Below are positions 43,133 through 55,453 of a stretch of 64,000 nt of DNA, piece by piece. The notes under the pieces were generated by a model. That model saw nothing but the letters and a program-made list of their open reading frames with translations. It made no database searches and was not told the DNA's origin. Where the stretch lies: the NCBI RefSeq assembly GCF_900101755.1, contig NZ_FNAE01000001.1, forward strand, positions 682,001-746,000. The letters are read 5' to 3'. This stretch comes from Ectopseudomonas alcaliphila (lineage in GTDB: Bacteria > Pseudomonadota > Gammaproteobacteria > Pseudomonadales > Pseudomonadaceae). The position numbers were made by a program, and so were the translations under genes. The stretch's first letter is position 1, and the number at the start of each line of letters is the position of its first letter.

Positions 43133-44653
43133 ATGCGCATCCACGTCAGCTTCATCGACCGCGTCGGCATCACCCAGGAAGTCCTGGCGCTGCTTGGCGG
43201 GCGCAATCTGAACCTCGATGCGGTGGAGATGGTACCGCCAAACGTCTATATCGACGCACCGACCCTGAGCGCCGCGGTGCTCGAGGAGCTGCGCGGCGCG
43301 CTGCTGCAGGTGCACGGCGTGCAGAGTGTGGAGGTGGTGGACATTCTGCCCGGCCAGCGTCGCCGCCTGCAGCTCGATGCCTTGCTCGCGGCCATGCCCG
43401 ACCCGGTGCTGGCGGTGGATGACCGCGCTACCGTGCTACTGGCCAACCCGGCTCTGGTGGAGTTGTGCGGCCGTACGCCCGAAAGCCTGAGCATCGCCGC
43501 GTTGTTCGCCGATGACGCACTGCAGCAATCGCTGCTCGCCGCCGGTTTTCACCAGCCGCTGCGCGAGGTGCATTTCGCCGGCCAGCCGCTGCTGCTCGAT
43601 GCCCAGCCGATTACCGAGGACGGTCGCCTTACCGGCGGCCTGCTCACCCTCTATGCACCGAGCCGCATGGGCCAGCGTCTGGCCGCGCTGCATCACGACC
43701 ATGCCGAGGGCTTCGACTCGCTGCTCGGTGAATCGGCGCCTATCCGTGCGCTCAAGGCCCGCGCGCTGCGCGTGGCGTCGCTCGATGCGCCGCTATTGAT
43801 CCACGGCGAGACCGGTACCGGCAAGGAGCTGGTGGCGCGCGCCTGTCATACCGTCAGCGTGCGCCGCACTGCGCCCTTCCTGGCCCTGAACTGCGCCGCC
43901 CTGCCGGAAAACCTGGCCGAGAGTGAGCTGTTCGGCTACGCCCCTGGCGCCTTTACCGGCGCCCAGCGCGGCGGCAAGCCGGGGCTGCTGGAGCTGGCCA
44001 ACCAGGGCACGGTGTTTCTCGACGAGATCGGCGAAATGTCGCCCTATCTGCAGGCCAAGCTGCTGCGCTTTCTCAGCGACGGCAGCTTCCGCCGCGTCGG
44101 TGGCGACCGCGAGGTGAAGGTGGATGTACGCATCCTCAGCGCCACTCACCGTGATCTGGAAAAGATGGTGGCCGAAGGCAGCTTCCGTGAAGACCTGTTC
44201 TACCGCCTCAACGTGCTCAACCTGGAAGTGCCGCCGCTGCGCGAGCGTGGCCAGGACATTCTGCTGCTGGCCCAGCACTTCATGGCCCAGGCTTGCGCGC
44301 AGATCCAGCGCCTGCCCTGCCGCCTGGCACCGGCCACCTTTCCGGCGCTGCTGGCCGGGCGCTGGCCGGGCAACGTGCGCCAATTGCAGAACGTGATCTT
44401 CCGCGCCGCCGCCATCTGCGACAGCAACTGGGTAGAAATGGATGACCTGGATATCGCCGGCACCGAAGTGGCGCCGAAGGTGGAAGGGGAAGTCGCCAGC
44501 CTGGAACAGGCCATGGACGAGTACGAGAAGGCGCTGCTGGAAAAGCTCTACGACAGTCATCCATCCAGCCGCCAACTGGCCACGCGCCTGGGCACCTCGC
44601 ACACTGCCATCGCCAAGCGGCTGCGCAAGTACGGGATACCGGGCAAGCACTGA
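43133..44653 (+). CDS. gcsR: TyrR-like sigma-54 activator, probably GcsR (glycine cleavage regulator)
   Basis: A 506-residue enhancer-binding protein: N-terminal ACT domain (MRIHVSFIDRVGITQEVLAL), PAS-like part (about 80-180), AAA+ domain with Walker A GETGTGKE and the sigma-54 contact loop GAFTGA near residue 275, and C-terminal helix-turn-helix SSRQLATRLGTSHTAIAKRL. In P. aeruginosa the TyrR-like GcsR activates the gcv2 operon; the same operon follows here behind a sigma-54 promoter. PhhR is the main alternative, but no phhABC genes are present. Confidence 0.88.
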   Translation: MRIHVSFIDRVGITQEVLALLGGRNLNLDAVEMVPPNVYIDAPTLSAAVLEELRGALLQVHGVQSVEVVDILPGQRRRLQLDALLAAMPDPVLAVDDRATVLLANPALVELCGRTPESLSIAALFADDALQQSLLAAGFHQPLREVHFAGQPLLLDAQPITEDGRLTGGLLTLYAPSRMGQRLAALHHDHAEGFDSLLGESAPIRALKARALRVASLDAPLLIHGETGTGKELVARACHTVSVRRTAPFLALNCAALPENLAESELFGYAPGAFTGAQRGGKPGLLELANQGTVFLDEIGEMSPYLQAKLLRFLSDGSFRRVGGDREVKVDVRILSATHRDLEKMVAEGSFREDLFYRLNVLNLEVPPLRERGQDILLLAQHFMAQACAQIQRLPCRLAPATFPALLAGRWPGNVRQLQNVIFRAAAICDSNWVEMDDLDIAGTEVAPKVEGEVASLEQAMDEYEKALLEKLYDSHPSSRQLATRLGTSHTAIAKRLRKYGIPGKH

Positions 44654-44660
44654 CGCACTC

Positions 44661-45024
44661 GCCCGGTGGGTTAGGCGCGTGCCTTAAGTACTGATGATCT
44701 CGCCTACTGCGCCGTAACCCACCATTGGCGTAACGCGGAAGACCGCCCGGTGGGTTACGCGACGCACAACGACCGCAGTGCCTGAACGTTCGCCGACTGG
44801 CGCCGCTAACCCACCCTACGGTTATGACCGCACTCGCCCTCCGCCATCGCCAAGCCATGTAGGGTGGGTTAGGCGCTTGTCGCAAATACAGGTGACCCCA
44901 CAGGTTCTGCCGCGCCGTAACCCACCATCGGCGCAACGCGGAAGATCGCCCGGTGGGTTACGCGGCGCACCACCACCGCACTGTCAGATCGTTCATCGAT
45001 CAGCGCCGCTAACCCACCCTACGG
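44661..45024. repeat. Tandem ~203-bp repeat made of GGTGGGTTA/TAACCCACC palindromes
   Basis: Two diverged copies, offset by 203 bases for GCCGTAACCCACCAT (44711 and 44914). Each includes CCCGGTGGGTTACGCG and ends TAACCCACCCTACGG. They fill the 385-base gap between gcsR and the convergent sodC; no gene is present. Confidence 0.75.
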
Positions 45025-45038
45025 TTCTCGGCGTTGAG

Positions 45039-45590
45039 TCAGATCGGCGTGGTGCTGGTCGGCACCTTGATCACCCCGCAGGCCACGCGCGCACCACCGC
45101 CGCCCAGCGGTTGCGGGTGATCGGCATGATTGTCACCGCCGGCGTGAATCATTAGCGAACGATTGTGCAGGTCTTGCAGGCTCTTGAGGCGCGGCGCCAG
45201 CACCGGCTGGCTGGCGTTGCCATCCTCGGTGACGAGCAACGCCGGCAGATCGCCGAGGTGGGCGTTGTCCTCCCAGGGGAAACCGTGGCGCCCGGCCTTT
45301 TCCGGGTCCCAGTGGCCGCCTGCCGCGCCGGCCGGCGTCAGTTTGCCGTCCACTTCCGCCGCATTGCAGTTGGCCTCGGTGTGCACGTGGAAGCCATGCA
45401 CGCCCGGCTCCAGGCCCTGCAGTTGAGGGGTGAAAACCAGGCCATAGTCCGACTGGCTGATGGTCACGGTGCCAACAGGCGCGCCAGTGCCATTTTCGGT
45501 AGCCTGTTCGAGGGTCACTGTAACTGTCTCGCTGGCCTGCAGACTGGTGGCGCCGAGTAGCGCGAATGCCAGAGGAATAAGGGGTCTCAT
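45039..45590 (-). CDS. sodC: Periplasmic Cu/Zn superoxide dismutase
   Basis: A 183-residue exported enzyme; signal peptide [20 protein letters not shown]. Copper and zinc ligands are in [10 protein letters not shown] and, later, LGDLPALLV and [20 protein letters not shown], with the second disulfide cysteine in RVACGVI. CAAGGAGATAG precedes ATG 45590. It dismutates periplasmic superoxide. It is convergent with gcsR and divergent from gcvH. Confidence 0.93.
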   Translation of the reverse strand: MRPLIPLAFALLGATSLQASETVTVTLEQATENGTGAPVGTVTISQSDYGLVFTPQLQGLEPGVHGFHVHTEANCNAAEVDGKLTPAGAAGGHWDPEKAGRHGFPWEDNAHLGDLPALLVTEDGNASQPVLAPRLKSLQDLHNRSLMIHAGGDNHADHPQPLGGGGARVACGVIKVPTSTTPI

Positions 45591-45666
45591 GGTCGATCTA
45601 TCTCCTTGTTGATTAAGCCTCCCAGTTACCGACCCTCGATGCACCTGAGCGGTTCCAGTTAGATGA

Positions 45667-45784
45667 CGTATCGATATCATTCCACCGTAACGATTTAGCA
45701 ACAAACTAGCGAAAGCCGCGCCCTGTCTGGTGCGACTTCGACTTTTCCATTTGCGACGCCTGGATTCGTAGCGATATCGTTCCA
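45667..45784. promoter_or_regulatory. Pair of CGTANCGATATCNTTCCA sites upstream of the gcv promoter (candidate activator sites)
   Basis: CGTATCGATATCATTCCA (45667-45684) and CGTAGCGATATCGTTCCA (45767-45784) are near-identical and exactly 100 bases apart, centred on the dyad CGATATCG. A weaker match, CGTAACGATTT, starts at 45686. They lie 64-180 bases behind the sigma-54 promoter, where an enhancer-binding protein such as GcsR would bind. Confidence 0.55.
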
Positions 45785-45847
45785 GAGGACTGTATACAAC
45801 ACCCAGAAATATAATTAAGTGATTGATTTAATTGATTATTTTTACAT

Positions 45848-45863
45848 TGGCACCGGCATTGCA
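45848..45863 (+). promoter_or_regulatory. Sigma-54 promoter of the glycine cleavage operon
   Basis: TGGCACCGGCATTGCA, an almost perfect -24/-12 match with GG-N10-GC spacing, 63 bases before gcvH. It matches the known sigma-54/GcsR control of the P. aeruginosa operon. Confidence 0.88.
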
Positions 45864-45925
45864 AACGCTCTCGCAACCTGCCCGCCACCTAGAAGCGGAC
45901 ACCATTACCCCCCTGAGGAATTGAC

Positions 45926-46309
45926 ATGAGCGAGTTGCGTTTCACCGCCGATCACGAATGGCTGCGTCTGGACAACGATGGTCTGGTTACCGTCGGCATC
46001 ACCCATTACGCCCAGGACGCACTCGGCGATGTGGTTTATGTGCAACTGCCGGAAGCCAAGTCCTACGCTCGGGGCGAGGAAGTGGCCGTGCTGGAGTCGG
46101 TGAAGGCCGCCAGCAACATCGTCATGCCGCTGGACGGTGAGATCGTCGAGGTCAACGGCGACCTGGAAGGCAGCCCGGAGCTGGTCAACGAGTCGCCGCT
46201 GGACAAGGCCTGGTTCTTCCGCATGCGCCTGGCCGACAACGCCGTGCTGGCCGACCTGCTGGACAAGGCCGGCTATGATCGTCTGTTGAACGCCAACGCC
46301 GACGCCTGA
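45926..46309 (+). CDS. gcvH: Glycine cleavage system H protein
   Basis: A 127-residue lipoyl carrier protein; the lipoylated lysine is K60 in AVLESVKAASNI. GVTHYAQDALGD-type N-terminal sequence (ITHYAQDALGDVVYVQLPEA) is typical. It shuttles the aminomethyl group from GcvP to GcvT. CTGAGGAATTG precedes ATG 45926. First gene of the operon. Confidence 0.95.
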   Translation: MSELRFTADHEWLRLDNDGLVTVGITHYAQDALGDVVYVQLPEAKSYARGEEVAVLESVKAASNIVMPLDGEIVEVNGDLEGSPELVNESPLDKAWFFRMRLADNAVLADLLDKAGYDRLLNANADA

Positions 46310-46318
46310 GTGACCGCC

Positions 46319-49171
<2,853 letters not shown>

Positions 49172-49185
49172 GCACGGTGAAATAC

Positions 49186-49278
49186 TGTAGGAGCCAGCTT
49201 GCTGGCGATCACGGCAACCGCCATCGCCGGCAAGCCGGCTCCTACATAACCTCGTGCCCCGGATTGCATCCGGGCTAC
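49186..49278. repeat. REP-like repeats between gcvP and glyA
   Basis: A TGTAGGAGCCAGC...GCCGGCTCCTACA palindrome (49186-49246) and a CCCGGATTGCATCCGGGCTA half-element (49258-49277). They may modulate expression within the operon. Confidence 0.8.
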
Positions 49279-49358
49279 ATCCACCCCGATTCCTTTCGGC
49301 TCCCCTCACCGGGGCGGGCCGACTGCATCCCGAGAAAAACGATAAAGAGGGCCTCACC

Positions 49359-50612
49359 ATGTTCAGCAAGCACGACCAACTGCAGGGCTATGACGATGCC
49401 CTGCTCGCGGCGATCCAGGCCGAAGAACAGCGCCAGGAAGACCATATCGAGCTGATCGCCTCGGAAAACTACGCAAGCCAGCGCGTGATGCAGGCGCAAG
49501 GCAGCGGCCTGACCAACAAGTACGCCGAAGGCTATCCGGGCAAGCGTTACTACGGTGGCTGCGAGCACGTGGACAAGGTCGAGGCGCTGGCCATCGAGCG
49601 CGCCAAGCAGCTGTTCGGCGCCGACTACGCCAACGTGCAACCGCACTCGGGCTCCTCCGCCAACAGCGCCGTGTACCTGGCGCTGCTGAGCGCGGGCGAC
49701 ACCATCCTCGGCATGAGCCTGGCCCACGGCGGCCACCTGACCCACGGCGCCAAGGTGTCGTCCTCGGGCAAGCTGTACAACGCCGTGCAGTACGGTATCG
49801 ACGAGAACGGCCTGATCGATTACGCCGAGGTCGAGCGTCTGGCCATCGAGCACAAGCCGAAGATGATCGTCGCTGGTTTCTCGGCCTACTCGCGCGTGCT
49901 GGACTTCCCACGTTTCCGCGCCATCGCCGACAAGGTGGGTGCACTGCTGTTCGTCGACATGGCCCACGTCGCCGGCCTGGTTGCCGCTGGCCTGTATCCG
50001 AACCCGATTCCCTTCGCCGACGTGGTCACCACCACCACCCACAAGACCCTGCGCGGCCCACGTGGCGGCCTGATCCTGGCGCGCAGGAACGAAGAGATCG
50101 AGAAGAAGCTCAACTCCGCCGTGTTCCCTGGCGCCCAGGGCGGCCCGCTGATGCACGTGATCGCGGCCAAGGCGGTGTGCTTCAAGGAGGCGCTGGAGCC
50201 CGGCTTCAAGGCCTACCAGCAGCAGGTGATCGACAACGCGCGCGGCATGGCTGCAGTGTTCGTCGAGCGCGGCTATGACGTGGTCTCCGGCGGTACCGAC
50301 AACCACCTGATGCTGATCAGCCTGGTCAAGCAGGGCCTGACCGGCAAGGCGGCCGATGCGGCACTGGGCGACGCTCACATCACCGTGAACAAGAACGCCG
50401 TGCCGAACGACCCGCAGTCGCCGTTCGTCACCTCGGGCATCCGCATCGGTACCCCGGCGGTGACTACTCGCGGTTTCAAGGAAGGCGAGTGCCGCACCTT
50501 GGCCGGCTGGATCTGCGACATCCTCGACGACCTGGAAAACCCGGCCGTGATCGAGCGCGTGCGCGGCCAGGTCGCCGACCTCTGCGCCACCTTCCCGGTC
50601 TACGCTGACTGA
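49359..50612 (+). CDS. glyA: Serine hydroxymethyltransferase
   Basis: A 417-residue PLP enzyme with K229 in [14 protein letters not shown], the same position as in E. coli GlyA. It interconverts serine and glycine with tetrahydrofolate. Here it turns the methylene-THF and a second glycine from glycine cleavage into serine. TAAAGAGGGCC precedes ATG 49359. It is the operon-specific second copy (glyA2 type) by context. Confidence 0.95.
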   Translation: MFSKHDQLQGYDDALLAAIQAEEQRQEDHIELIASENYASQRVMQAQGSGLTNKYAEGYPGKRYYGGCEHVDKVEALAIERAKQLFGADYANVQPHSGSSANSAVYLALLSAGDTILGMSLAHGGHLTHGAKVSSSGKLYNAVQYGIDENGLIDYAEVERLAIEHKPKMIVAGFSAYSRVLDFPRFRAIADKVGALLFVDMAHVAGLVAAGLYPNPIPFADVVTTTTHKTLRGPRGGLILARRNEEIEKKLNSAVFPGAQGGPLMHVIAAKAVCFKEALEPGFKAYQQQVIDNARGMAAVFVERGYDVVSGGTDNHLMLISLVKQGLTGKAADAALGDAHITVNKNAVPNDPQSPFVTSGIRIGTPAVTTRGFKEGECRTLAGWICDILDDLENPAVIERVRGQVADLCATFPVYAD

Positions 50613-50681
50613 CACCAGACTCACCACGGGCCGCGCGGCGGCCCCAACCGGTGCGCGCGACGCACCCAACAGGAAATCGAC

Positions 50682-51806
50682 ATGACCACTGAAACTCTCG
50701 CCAAGACTCCGCTGCACGCCCTGCACCTCGAACTCGGCGCACGCATGGTGCCCTTCGCCGGCTACGACATGCCCGTGCAATACCCGCTGGGCGTGATGAA
50801 GGAACACCTGCACACCCGCGACGCCGCTGGCCTGTTCGACGTTTCGCACATGGGCCAGATCCTGCTGCGTGGCGAAAACGCCGCGCGCGCTCTGGAAACC
50901 CTGGTGCCGGTGGACATCATCGACCTGCCGGTGGGCGTGCAGCGCTACGCCATGTTCACCGACGCCCAGGGCGGCATCCTCGACGACCTGATGGTCGCCA
51001 ACCTGGGCGACGACACCCTGTACCTGGTGGTCAACGCTGCCTGCAAGGATCAGGACCTGGCCCACCTGCAGAAACACATCGGCGAACAGTGCCAGATCGA
51101 GTGCCTGTTCGAAGAGCGCGCCCTGCTCGCCCTGCAAGGCCCGAAAGCGGTCGACGTGCTGGCCCGCCTGGCCCCGGAAGTGAGCAAGATGACCTTCATG
51201 CAGGTCGCCCGTGTGCGCCTGCTGGGCAGCGAGTGCATCGTCAGCCGCAGCGGCTACACCGGCGAAGACGGTTTCGAGATCTCCGTCGCCGTCGATCAGG
51301 CCGAAGCCCTGGCGCGCAGCCTGCTGGCCGAAGTGGAAGTCGAGGCCATCGGCCTGGGGGCGCGTGACTCACTGCGCCTGGAAGCCGGCCTGTGCCTCTA
51401 CGGCCACGACATGAGCAGCGCCACCACACCGATCGAAGCCAGCCTGCTGTGGGCCATCTCCAAGGTGCGTCGTGCCGATGGCGAGCGCGCCGGCAACTTC
51501 CCGGGCGCCGAGCGCGTGTTCGAGCAGCAACAGAAAGGCGTGGCGCGCAAGCGTGTCGGCCTGCTGCCGCAGGAGCGTGTACCGGTGCGTGAAGGCGCGG
51601 AAATCGTCGATGCCGATGGCACCGTGATCGGCCAGGTGTGCAGCGGCGGCTTCGGTCCGACCCTCGGCGCGCCGGTGGCCATGGGTTACGTCAACGCCAG
51701 CCATGTCGCCATCGACAGCGATGTCTGGGCCGTGGTGCGCGGCAAGCGCGTCGCGATGAAAGTGGCCAAGACCCCGTTCGTGCCGCAGCGCTACTACCGC
51801 GGCTGA
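50682..51806 (+). CDS. gcvT: Aminomethyltransferase, glycine cleavage T protein
   Basis: A 374-residue folate-binding enzyme: N-terminal KTPLHALHLELGARMVPFAG then YDMPVQYP, later GLFDVSHMGQILLRG and SRSGYTGEDGFEISV. It releases ammonia from the H-protein intermediate and forms methylene-THF. AACAGGAAATCGAC precedes ATG 50682. It follows glyA by 69 bases; sdaA, present at this point in P. aeruginosa, is absent. Confidence 0.95.
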   Translation: MTTETLAKTPLHALHLELGARMVPFAGYDMPVQYPLGVMKEHLHTRDAAGLFDVSHMGQILLRGENAARALETLVPVDIIDLPVGVQRYAMFTDAQGGILDDLMVANLGDDTLYLVVNAACKDQDLAHLQKHIGEQCQIECLFEERALLALQGPKAVDVLARLAPEVSKMTFMQVARVRLLGSECIVSRSGYTGEDGFEISVAVDQAEALARSLLAEVEVEAIGLGARDSLRLEAGLCLYGHDMSSATTPIEASLLWAISKVRRADGERAGNFPGAERVFEQQQKGVARKRVGLLPQERVPVREGAEIVDADGTVIGQVCSGGFGPTLGAPVAMGYVNASHVAIDSDVWAVVRGKRVAMKVAKTPFVPQRYYRG

Positions 51807-51826
51807 TCCGCAACGTAGCCCTGCTC

Positions 51827-52049
51827 TGTAGGAGCCGCGCCTCGCGTCGAATGCGTCGAAAGGCGCAAAAACTTCGCCTCGGGGCGAGGCTCCTACACTC
51901 ATCGCGCGCCCTCTGCTCCGTAGTTCGTAGGGCGGGTGAAACCCGCCACATAACCCTGGCGGGTTGCACCCGCCCTACAGATGACTACTCCGTAGTCCGG
52001 ATGAAATCCGGGGATGCCCTCAAAGGCTCCCGGATTGCATCCGGGCTAC
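51827..52049. repeat. Three adjacent palindromic repeats of different families
   Basis: TGTAGGAGCCGCGCC...GGGGCGAGGCTCCTACA (51827-51897), GTAGGGCGGGTGAAACCCGC...GCGGGTTGCACCCGCCCTAC (51927-51978), and GTAGTCCGGATGAAATCCGG...CCGGATTGCATCCGGGCTAC (51992-52049). They lie between gcvT and the convergent flavin reductase gene, and no gene is present. Confidence 0.85.
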
Positions 52050-52056
52050 GTCGTTT

Positions 52057-52635
52057 CTACCCCCTGATCCGCTCGTAAGGCACCCGCTCGCGCCCGGCGC
52101 GCAGCGTCTGTGCCCACCAGTTCAGTTGCACCAGCGTATGCGCCAGCGCCGAGTTGGCGCGCCGTGGTTCGCTCAGTTGGCCCTGGTCATCGAACTGTTC
52201 CCAGGCATTGGTGAAGCTCACCGAGCCACGCACCGTCATCGCATGCAGCTCCGCCAGCACCTGGCGCAGCTGCTCCACCGCGCGCAGCCCGCCGGATACC
52301 CCGCCATAGCTGACGAACCCCACCGGCCGTGCTTCCCAGGATGCCGGCACCTCATCGATGAATTGCTTGAGCGCCGCCGGATAGCCGTGGTTGTACTCCG
52401 GGGTGACGATCAGAAAGGCATCGGCGCGCAGCAGTTGCTGCAACGACTGATGCCGTTGCTCGGCGAACTCCCGTGCTTCGCCGGGCTGGCGGAACATCAC
52501 CGCCGGGTCGACCAGGCTCAGCTCGAACTCGCTGCGCTGCTCGATCTGTTCACGCGCCCAGGCCACCACCTGGTCGCAGAAGCGCTCTTCACGCACGCTG
52601 CCGTAAATCAGTACCAGTCGGATGCGGTCCTGCAT
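52057..52635 (-). CDS. NADPH-dependent FMN reductase family protein
   Basis: A 192-residue flavodoxin-like reductase: phosphate-loop LVLIYGSVREERF at the N-terminus, FLIVTPEYNHGYPAALKQFI near 75-95, and GFVSYGGVSGGLRA. It probably reduces quinones or flavins with two electrons. GAGGGCAATTCC precedes ATG 52635. It is divergent from soxR with a SoxR box and 19-base-spaced promoter between them, so it is probably induced by redox-cycling compounds. Confidence 0.88.
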   Translation of the reverse strand: MQDRIRLVLIYGSVREERFCDQVVAWAREQIEQRSEFELSLVDPAVMFRQPGEAREFAEQRHQSLQQLLRADAFLIVTPEYNHGYPAALKQFIDEVPASWEARPVGFVSYGGVSGGLRAVEQLRQVLAELHAMTVRGSVSFTNAWEQFDDQGQLSEPRRANSALAHTLVQLNWWAQTLRAGRERVPYERIRG

Positions 52636-52670
52636 GGAATTGCCCTCGGTGTTGTCTATCAAGGCCAGCG

Positions 52671-52701
52671 AGGGTAAAACCTCAACTTAACCTGAGGTCA
52701 A
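52671..52701 (-). promoter_or_regulatory. SoxR-controlled promoter and SoxR box
   Basis: CCTCAACTTAACCTGAGG (52680-52697) is a near-perfect SoxR box. On the minus strand TTGACC (52701-52696) and TACCCT (52676-52671) are separated by 19 bases with the box between them. This is the over-long spacer typical of promoters that MerR-type activators untwist. Confidence 0.85.
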
Positions 52702-52714
52702 CAGGATTTTTTTC

Positions 52715-53173
52715 ATGACGACGCCTCGTTCCATCCACGAACGCCCTCTGAGCGTCGGCCAGATCGCCGAACGCAGCGGCGTGGCGGTTTCCACGCTGCA
52801 TTTCTACGAGACCAAAGGGCTGATCCACAGCCAGCGCAATGCCGGCAATCAGCGGCGGTATCGGCGTGATGTGCTGCGCCGCGTGGCGATCATCAAGGTG
52901 GCGCAGCGCCTGGGTATTCCCCTGGCCGATATCGGGGTGGCACTGAGTACGCTCCCCTGCGATCACATGCCCACGGCAGCGGACTGGCAGCACCTGTCGG
53001 CGCAGTGGCAACGCGATCTGGATGCGCGCATCGAGCAGCTGACGCGGCTGCGCGATCAGCTCACCGGCTGTATCGGTTGCGGCTGCCTGTCGATGCAGGA
53101 CTGCCCACTGCGCAACCCCAGGGACGAACTCGGCGAACAGGGCGCGGGGGCGCATTTGCTGGAGGCGGATTAA
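52715..53173 (+). CDS. soxR: Redox-sensing transcriptional activator SoxR
   Basis: A 152-residue MerR-family regulator: [23 protein letters not shown] and a long dimerisation helix. The [2Fe-2S] cysteines are C119, C122, C124 and C130 ([12 protein letters not shown]), identical in position to E. coli SoxR. It activates genes on oxidation by redox-cycling compounds. No soxS is present, as expected for pseudomonads. Its stop overlaps the end of the convergent isomerase gene by four bases. Confidence 0.95.
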   Translation: MTTPRSIHERPLSVGQIAERSGVAVSTLHFYETKGLIHSQRNAGNQRRYRRDVLRRVAIIKVAQRLGIPLADIGVALSTLPCDHMPTAADWQHLSAQWQRDLDARIEQLTRLRDQLTGCIGCGCLSMQDCPLRNPRDELGEQGAGAHLLEAD

Positions 53174-53523
53174 TCGTCCTGGCAGTTGCGCTTGTTGCTG
53201 AATACCTCGCGGCGAATGTCGCGCACATCCAGGGAAATCGCCGGCACCTGGGGCAGGCGTTGCACCAGGGCGCGCACGATACGCAGCGACAGCGCCCGCT
53301 TGTCGTCATCGCTGCGACCGGCCAACACGTAGAAGATCAGGTGCACGAACATTCCCGGCTCGCCACCGATGCAGTGGTGCTCGTACAAACTCAGGCGCAC
53401 CTTGACCTCGCCGGGTTGGAACAGCCCCGTGTCAGCCGCCTGGTCATGCACCAGCTGCACCAGTTCCTGCGGCGCGATCAGCTCACTCACCTCGCGGGCG
53501 GCTTCGATCAGGCAATGCGGCAT
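53170..53523 (-). CDS. 5-carboxymethyl-2-hydroxymuconate delta-isomerase-like protein
   Basis: A 117-residue tautomerase-superfamily protein starting [16 protein letters not shown]; after Met removal Pro1 is the expected catalytic base. Length and start match CHM isomerase (HpcD/HpaF) of homoprotocatechuate degradation. None of the other homoprotocatechuate genes is in the window, so this is an orphan that may have a different role. ATG 53523 is chosen to put Pro at position 2. Confidence 0.85.
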   Translation of the reverse strand: MPHCLIEAAREVSELIAPQELVQLVHDQAADTGLFQPGEVKVRLSLYEHHCIGGEPGMFVHLIFYVLAGRSDDDKRALSLRIVRALVQRLPQVPAISLDVRDIRREVFSNKRNCQDD

Positions 53524-54007
53524 GGATAAGCCCTTGATGTAAGTGAATTTGTCATACGTTATCACACAACAAACCCGATACCAGCTGGTTTACCGGCTCT
53601 GCGCAGAACCGTGCTGAAAGCCAACCTCATCGCCAATAGCGCCGCTGCATAAGGGAAAACCACTCAGACTTTCGTCTAGCCATGCGTTGACAAGCGCTAA
53701 AAAGGCTGTCGATAATCCATCAAGTTGTATGACGACATATGACAGCGATAACAACAAGAATCAGGGCCACAACATGACTATTCTCGCCTCTCCCTCAGCG
53801 CAGCAGCTCCTCGCCTGCTCGGCATCCATCGCCGCCACACGCCATAGAACCGGATTCGCCGGAGGCTGACGTCAGCCACCAGCAATGACCGGCCGCGTTC
53901 GGCCGGGCTATCGCCCTCTACGGGGCAAACACAACATTCCCATCAATGCAGGTCCTGATGCAGACCAGCAGGGGATGGTTCGTTCAAAAACTGGGAGCAC
54001 AACAACA
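53524..54007. other. 484-base non-coding stretch before the porin gene
   Basis: Divergent promoter region of the isomerase and porin genes. TGACGACATATGACAGCGAT near 53729 is AT-richer and probably near the porin promoter. The frame is open from 53885 into the porin gene, but without a signal peptide or a ribosome site at that start. No repeat or RNA recognised. Confidence 0.5.
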
Positions 54008-55285
54008 ATGACCGCACGCAACATCATTCCATTGGCCCTGCTCGGCAGCACGGCTCTGGCCCTGGTTATGCCGACCGCCACGCACGCTGCCGGCTTCGTC
54101 GAAGACGCCAAGGTCACCCTCGGCCTGCGCAACTACTACTTCAACCGCAACTACCTGAACGGCACCGACCCCGTGATCCGTGGTGAGCGCCAGGGCCAGG
54201 CCGAAGGCTGGACGCAGAACTTCATCCTCGATGCCCGCTCCGGCTACACCCAGGGCACCGTTGGCTTCGGCCTCGACGTACTCGGCCTGTACAGCATCAA
54301 ACTGGACGGCAACCGTGGCGCCGCCAACACCCAGCTGATGCCGATCCACGATGACGGTGAAGCCGCCGATCAATACGGCCGTACCGCCGTGGCTGCCAAG
54401 GCCAAGCTCTCCAAGACCGAACTGAAGGTCGGCGAGTGGTTCGCCGTGCTGCCGATCCTGCGTGCTGACGACGGTCGTTCGCTGCCGCAAACCTTCCAGG
54501 GCGCTCAGCTGACGTCCGGCGAAATCGACGGCCTGACCCTGTATGGCGGCCAGTTCTGGAAGAACAGCCAGCGTCACGATGCAAGTCGCGAAGAGATGGC
54601 CTACAACGCCGGCGGCACAATTGGCCTGGTAGAGGGTGATGACTTCAACTTTGCCGGCGGTGAATACCGTTTCAACGGCAACAGCACCATGGTCGGCGTC
54701 TGGCACGCTCGCCTGGAGAATGTCTATCAGCAAAGTTTCGTACAGCTGACCCACAGCCAGCCGGTGGGTGACTGGGTACTGGGCGCCAACCTGGGTTACT
54801 TCAACGGCAAGGACGAAGGCTCATCCAAAGCTGGCGATCTGGATAACAAGGTGTATCAGGGCGCGCTATCGGCCAAGAGAGGCAACAACACCTTTCAGGT
54901 CACCTACCAGCGCCTGAGCGGTGACACCAAGTTCCTGCGTGTCGACGGTGCCAGTGGCGGCTCGCTGGTCAACGACGGTTTCCTGTCGGCCTTCGACAGC
55001 CCCGAGGAGCGCTCCTGGCAGTTGCGTCATGACTACAACTTCGCCGGCCTTGGCGTCCCCGGCCTGACCCTGATGAACCGCTACACCAGCGGCTCGAACA
55101 TCCATGCCGGCGGCCGTACCGACGCCGAAGAATGGAGCCGCGAGACCGAGCTGGCGTACACCATCCAGGAAGGCACCTTGAAGAACCTGAACGTGCGCTG
55201 GCGTAACTCCAACGTCCGCCGCGACGTTGGCCAGGATCTGCACGAGAACCGTCTGATCATCAACTATCCGCTGTCGATCCTGTAA
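54008..55285 (+). CDS. OprD-family outer-membrane porin
   Basis: A 425-residue exported beta-barrel protein. Signal peptide from NIIPLALLGSTALALVMPTA to about residue 24; the mature start GFVEDAKVTLGLRNYYFNRN is typical of OprD. Strand-like repeats run throughout, and the last residues (LIINYPLSIL) are a typical barrel C-terminus. OprD members pass small carboxylates, amino acids or peptides; which one cannot be told here. GGGAGCACAACAACA precedes ATG 54008. Confidence 0.9.
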   Translation: MTARNIIPLALLGSTALALVMPTATHAAGFVEDAKVTLGLRNYYFNRNYLNGTDPVIRGERQGQAEGWTQNFILDARSGYTQGTVGFGLDVLGLYSIKLDGNRGAANTQLMPIHDDGEAADQYGRTAVAAKAKLSKTELKVGEWFAVLPILRADDGRSLPQTFQGAQLTSGEIDGLTLYGGQFWKNSQRHDASREEMAYNAGGTIGLVEGDDFNFAGGEYRFNGNSTMVGVWHARLENVYQQSFVQLTHSQPVGDWVLGANLGYFNGKDEGSSKAGDLDNKVYQGALSAKRGNNTFQVTYQRLSGDTKFLRVDGASGGSLVNDGFLSAFDSPEERSWQLRHDYNFAGLGVPGLTLMNRYTSGSNIHAGGRTDAEEWSRETELAYTIQEGTLKNLNVRWRNSNVRRDVGQDLHENRLIINYPLSIL

Positions 55286-55337
55286 TACCGGACGCTTCAC
55301 TGCGTCCTATTGACTCCTGTGTGTTACGGCACTTTAC

Positions 55338-55363
55338 GCCCGTCCTCGTGACGGGCTTTTTTT
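55338..55363 (+). terminator. Rho-independent terminator of the porin gene
   Basis: GCCCGTC-CTCGT-GACGGGC followed by seven Ts, about 50 bases after the porin stop. Confidence 0.93.
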
Positions 55364-55453
55364 GTACGCGCAAGATTGCATCCGGCTATGGATGCCTGAT
55401 CGATAAGGTATAAGTGGCAACCCCCCGTTGAACATCTGGCAACAGGTAACAAC

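Noticed and set aside
44661..45024. Possible CRISPR array between gcsR and sodC
   Set aside because: Only two long, diverged tandem copies built from palindromes; no short regular repeats with unique spacers and no cas genes.
53885..54007. N-terminal extension of the porin from ATG 53885
   Set aside because: The extension has no signal peptide or ribosome site; ATG 54008 gives a proper signal sequence with GGGAG upstream.
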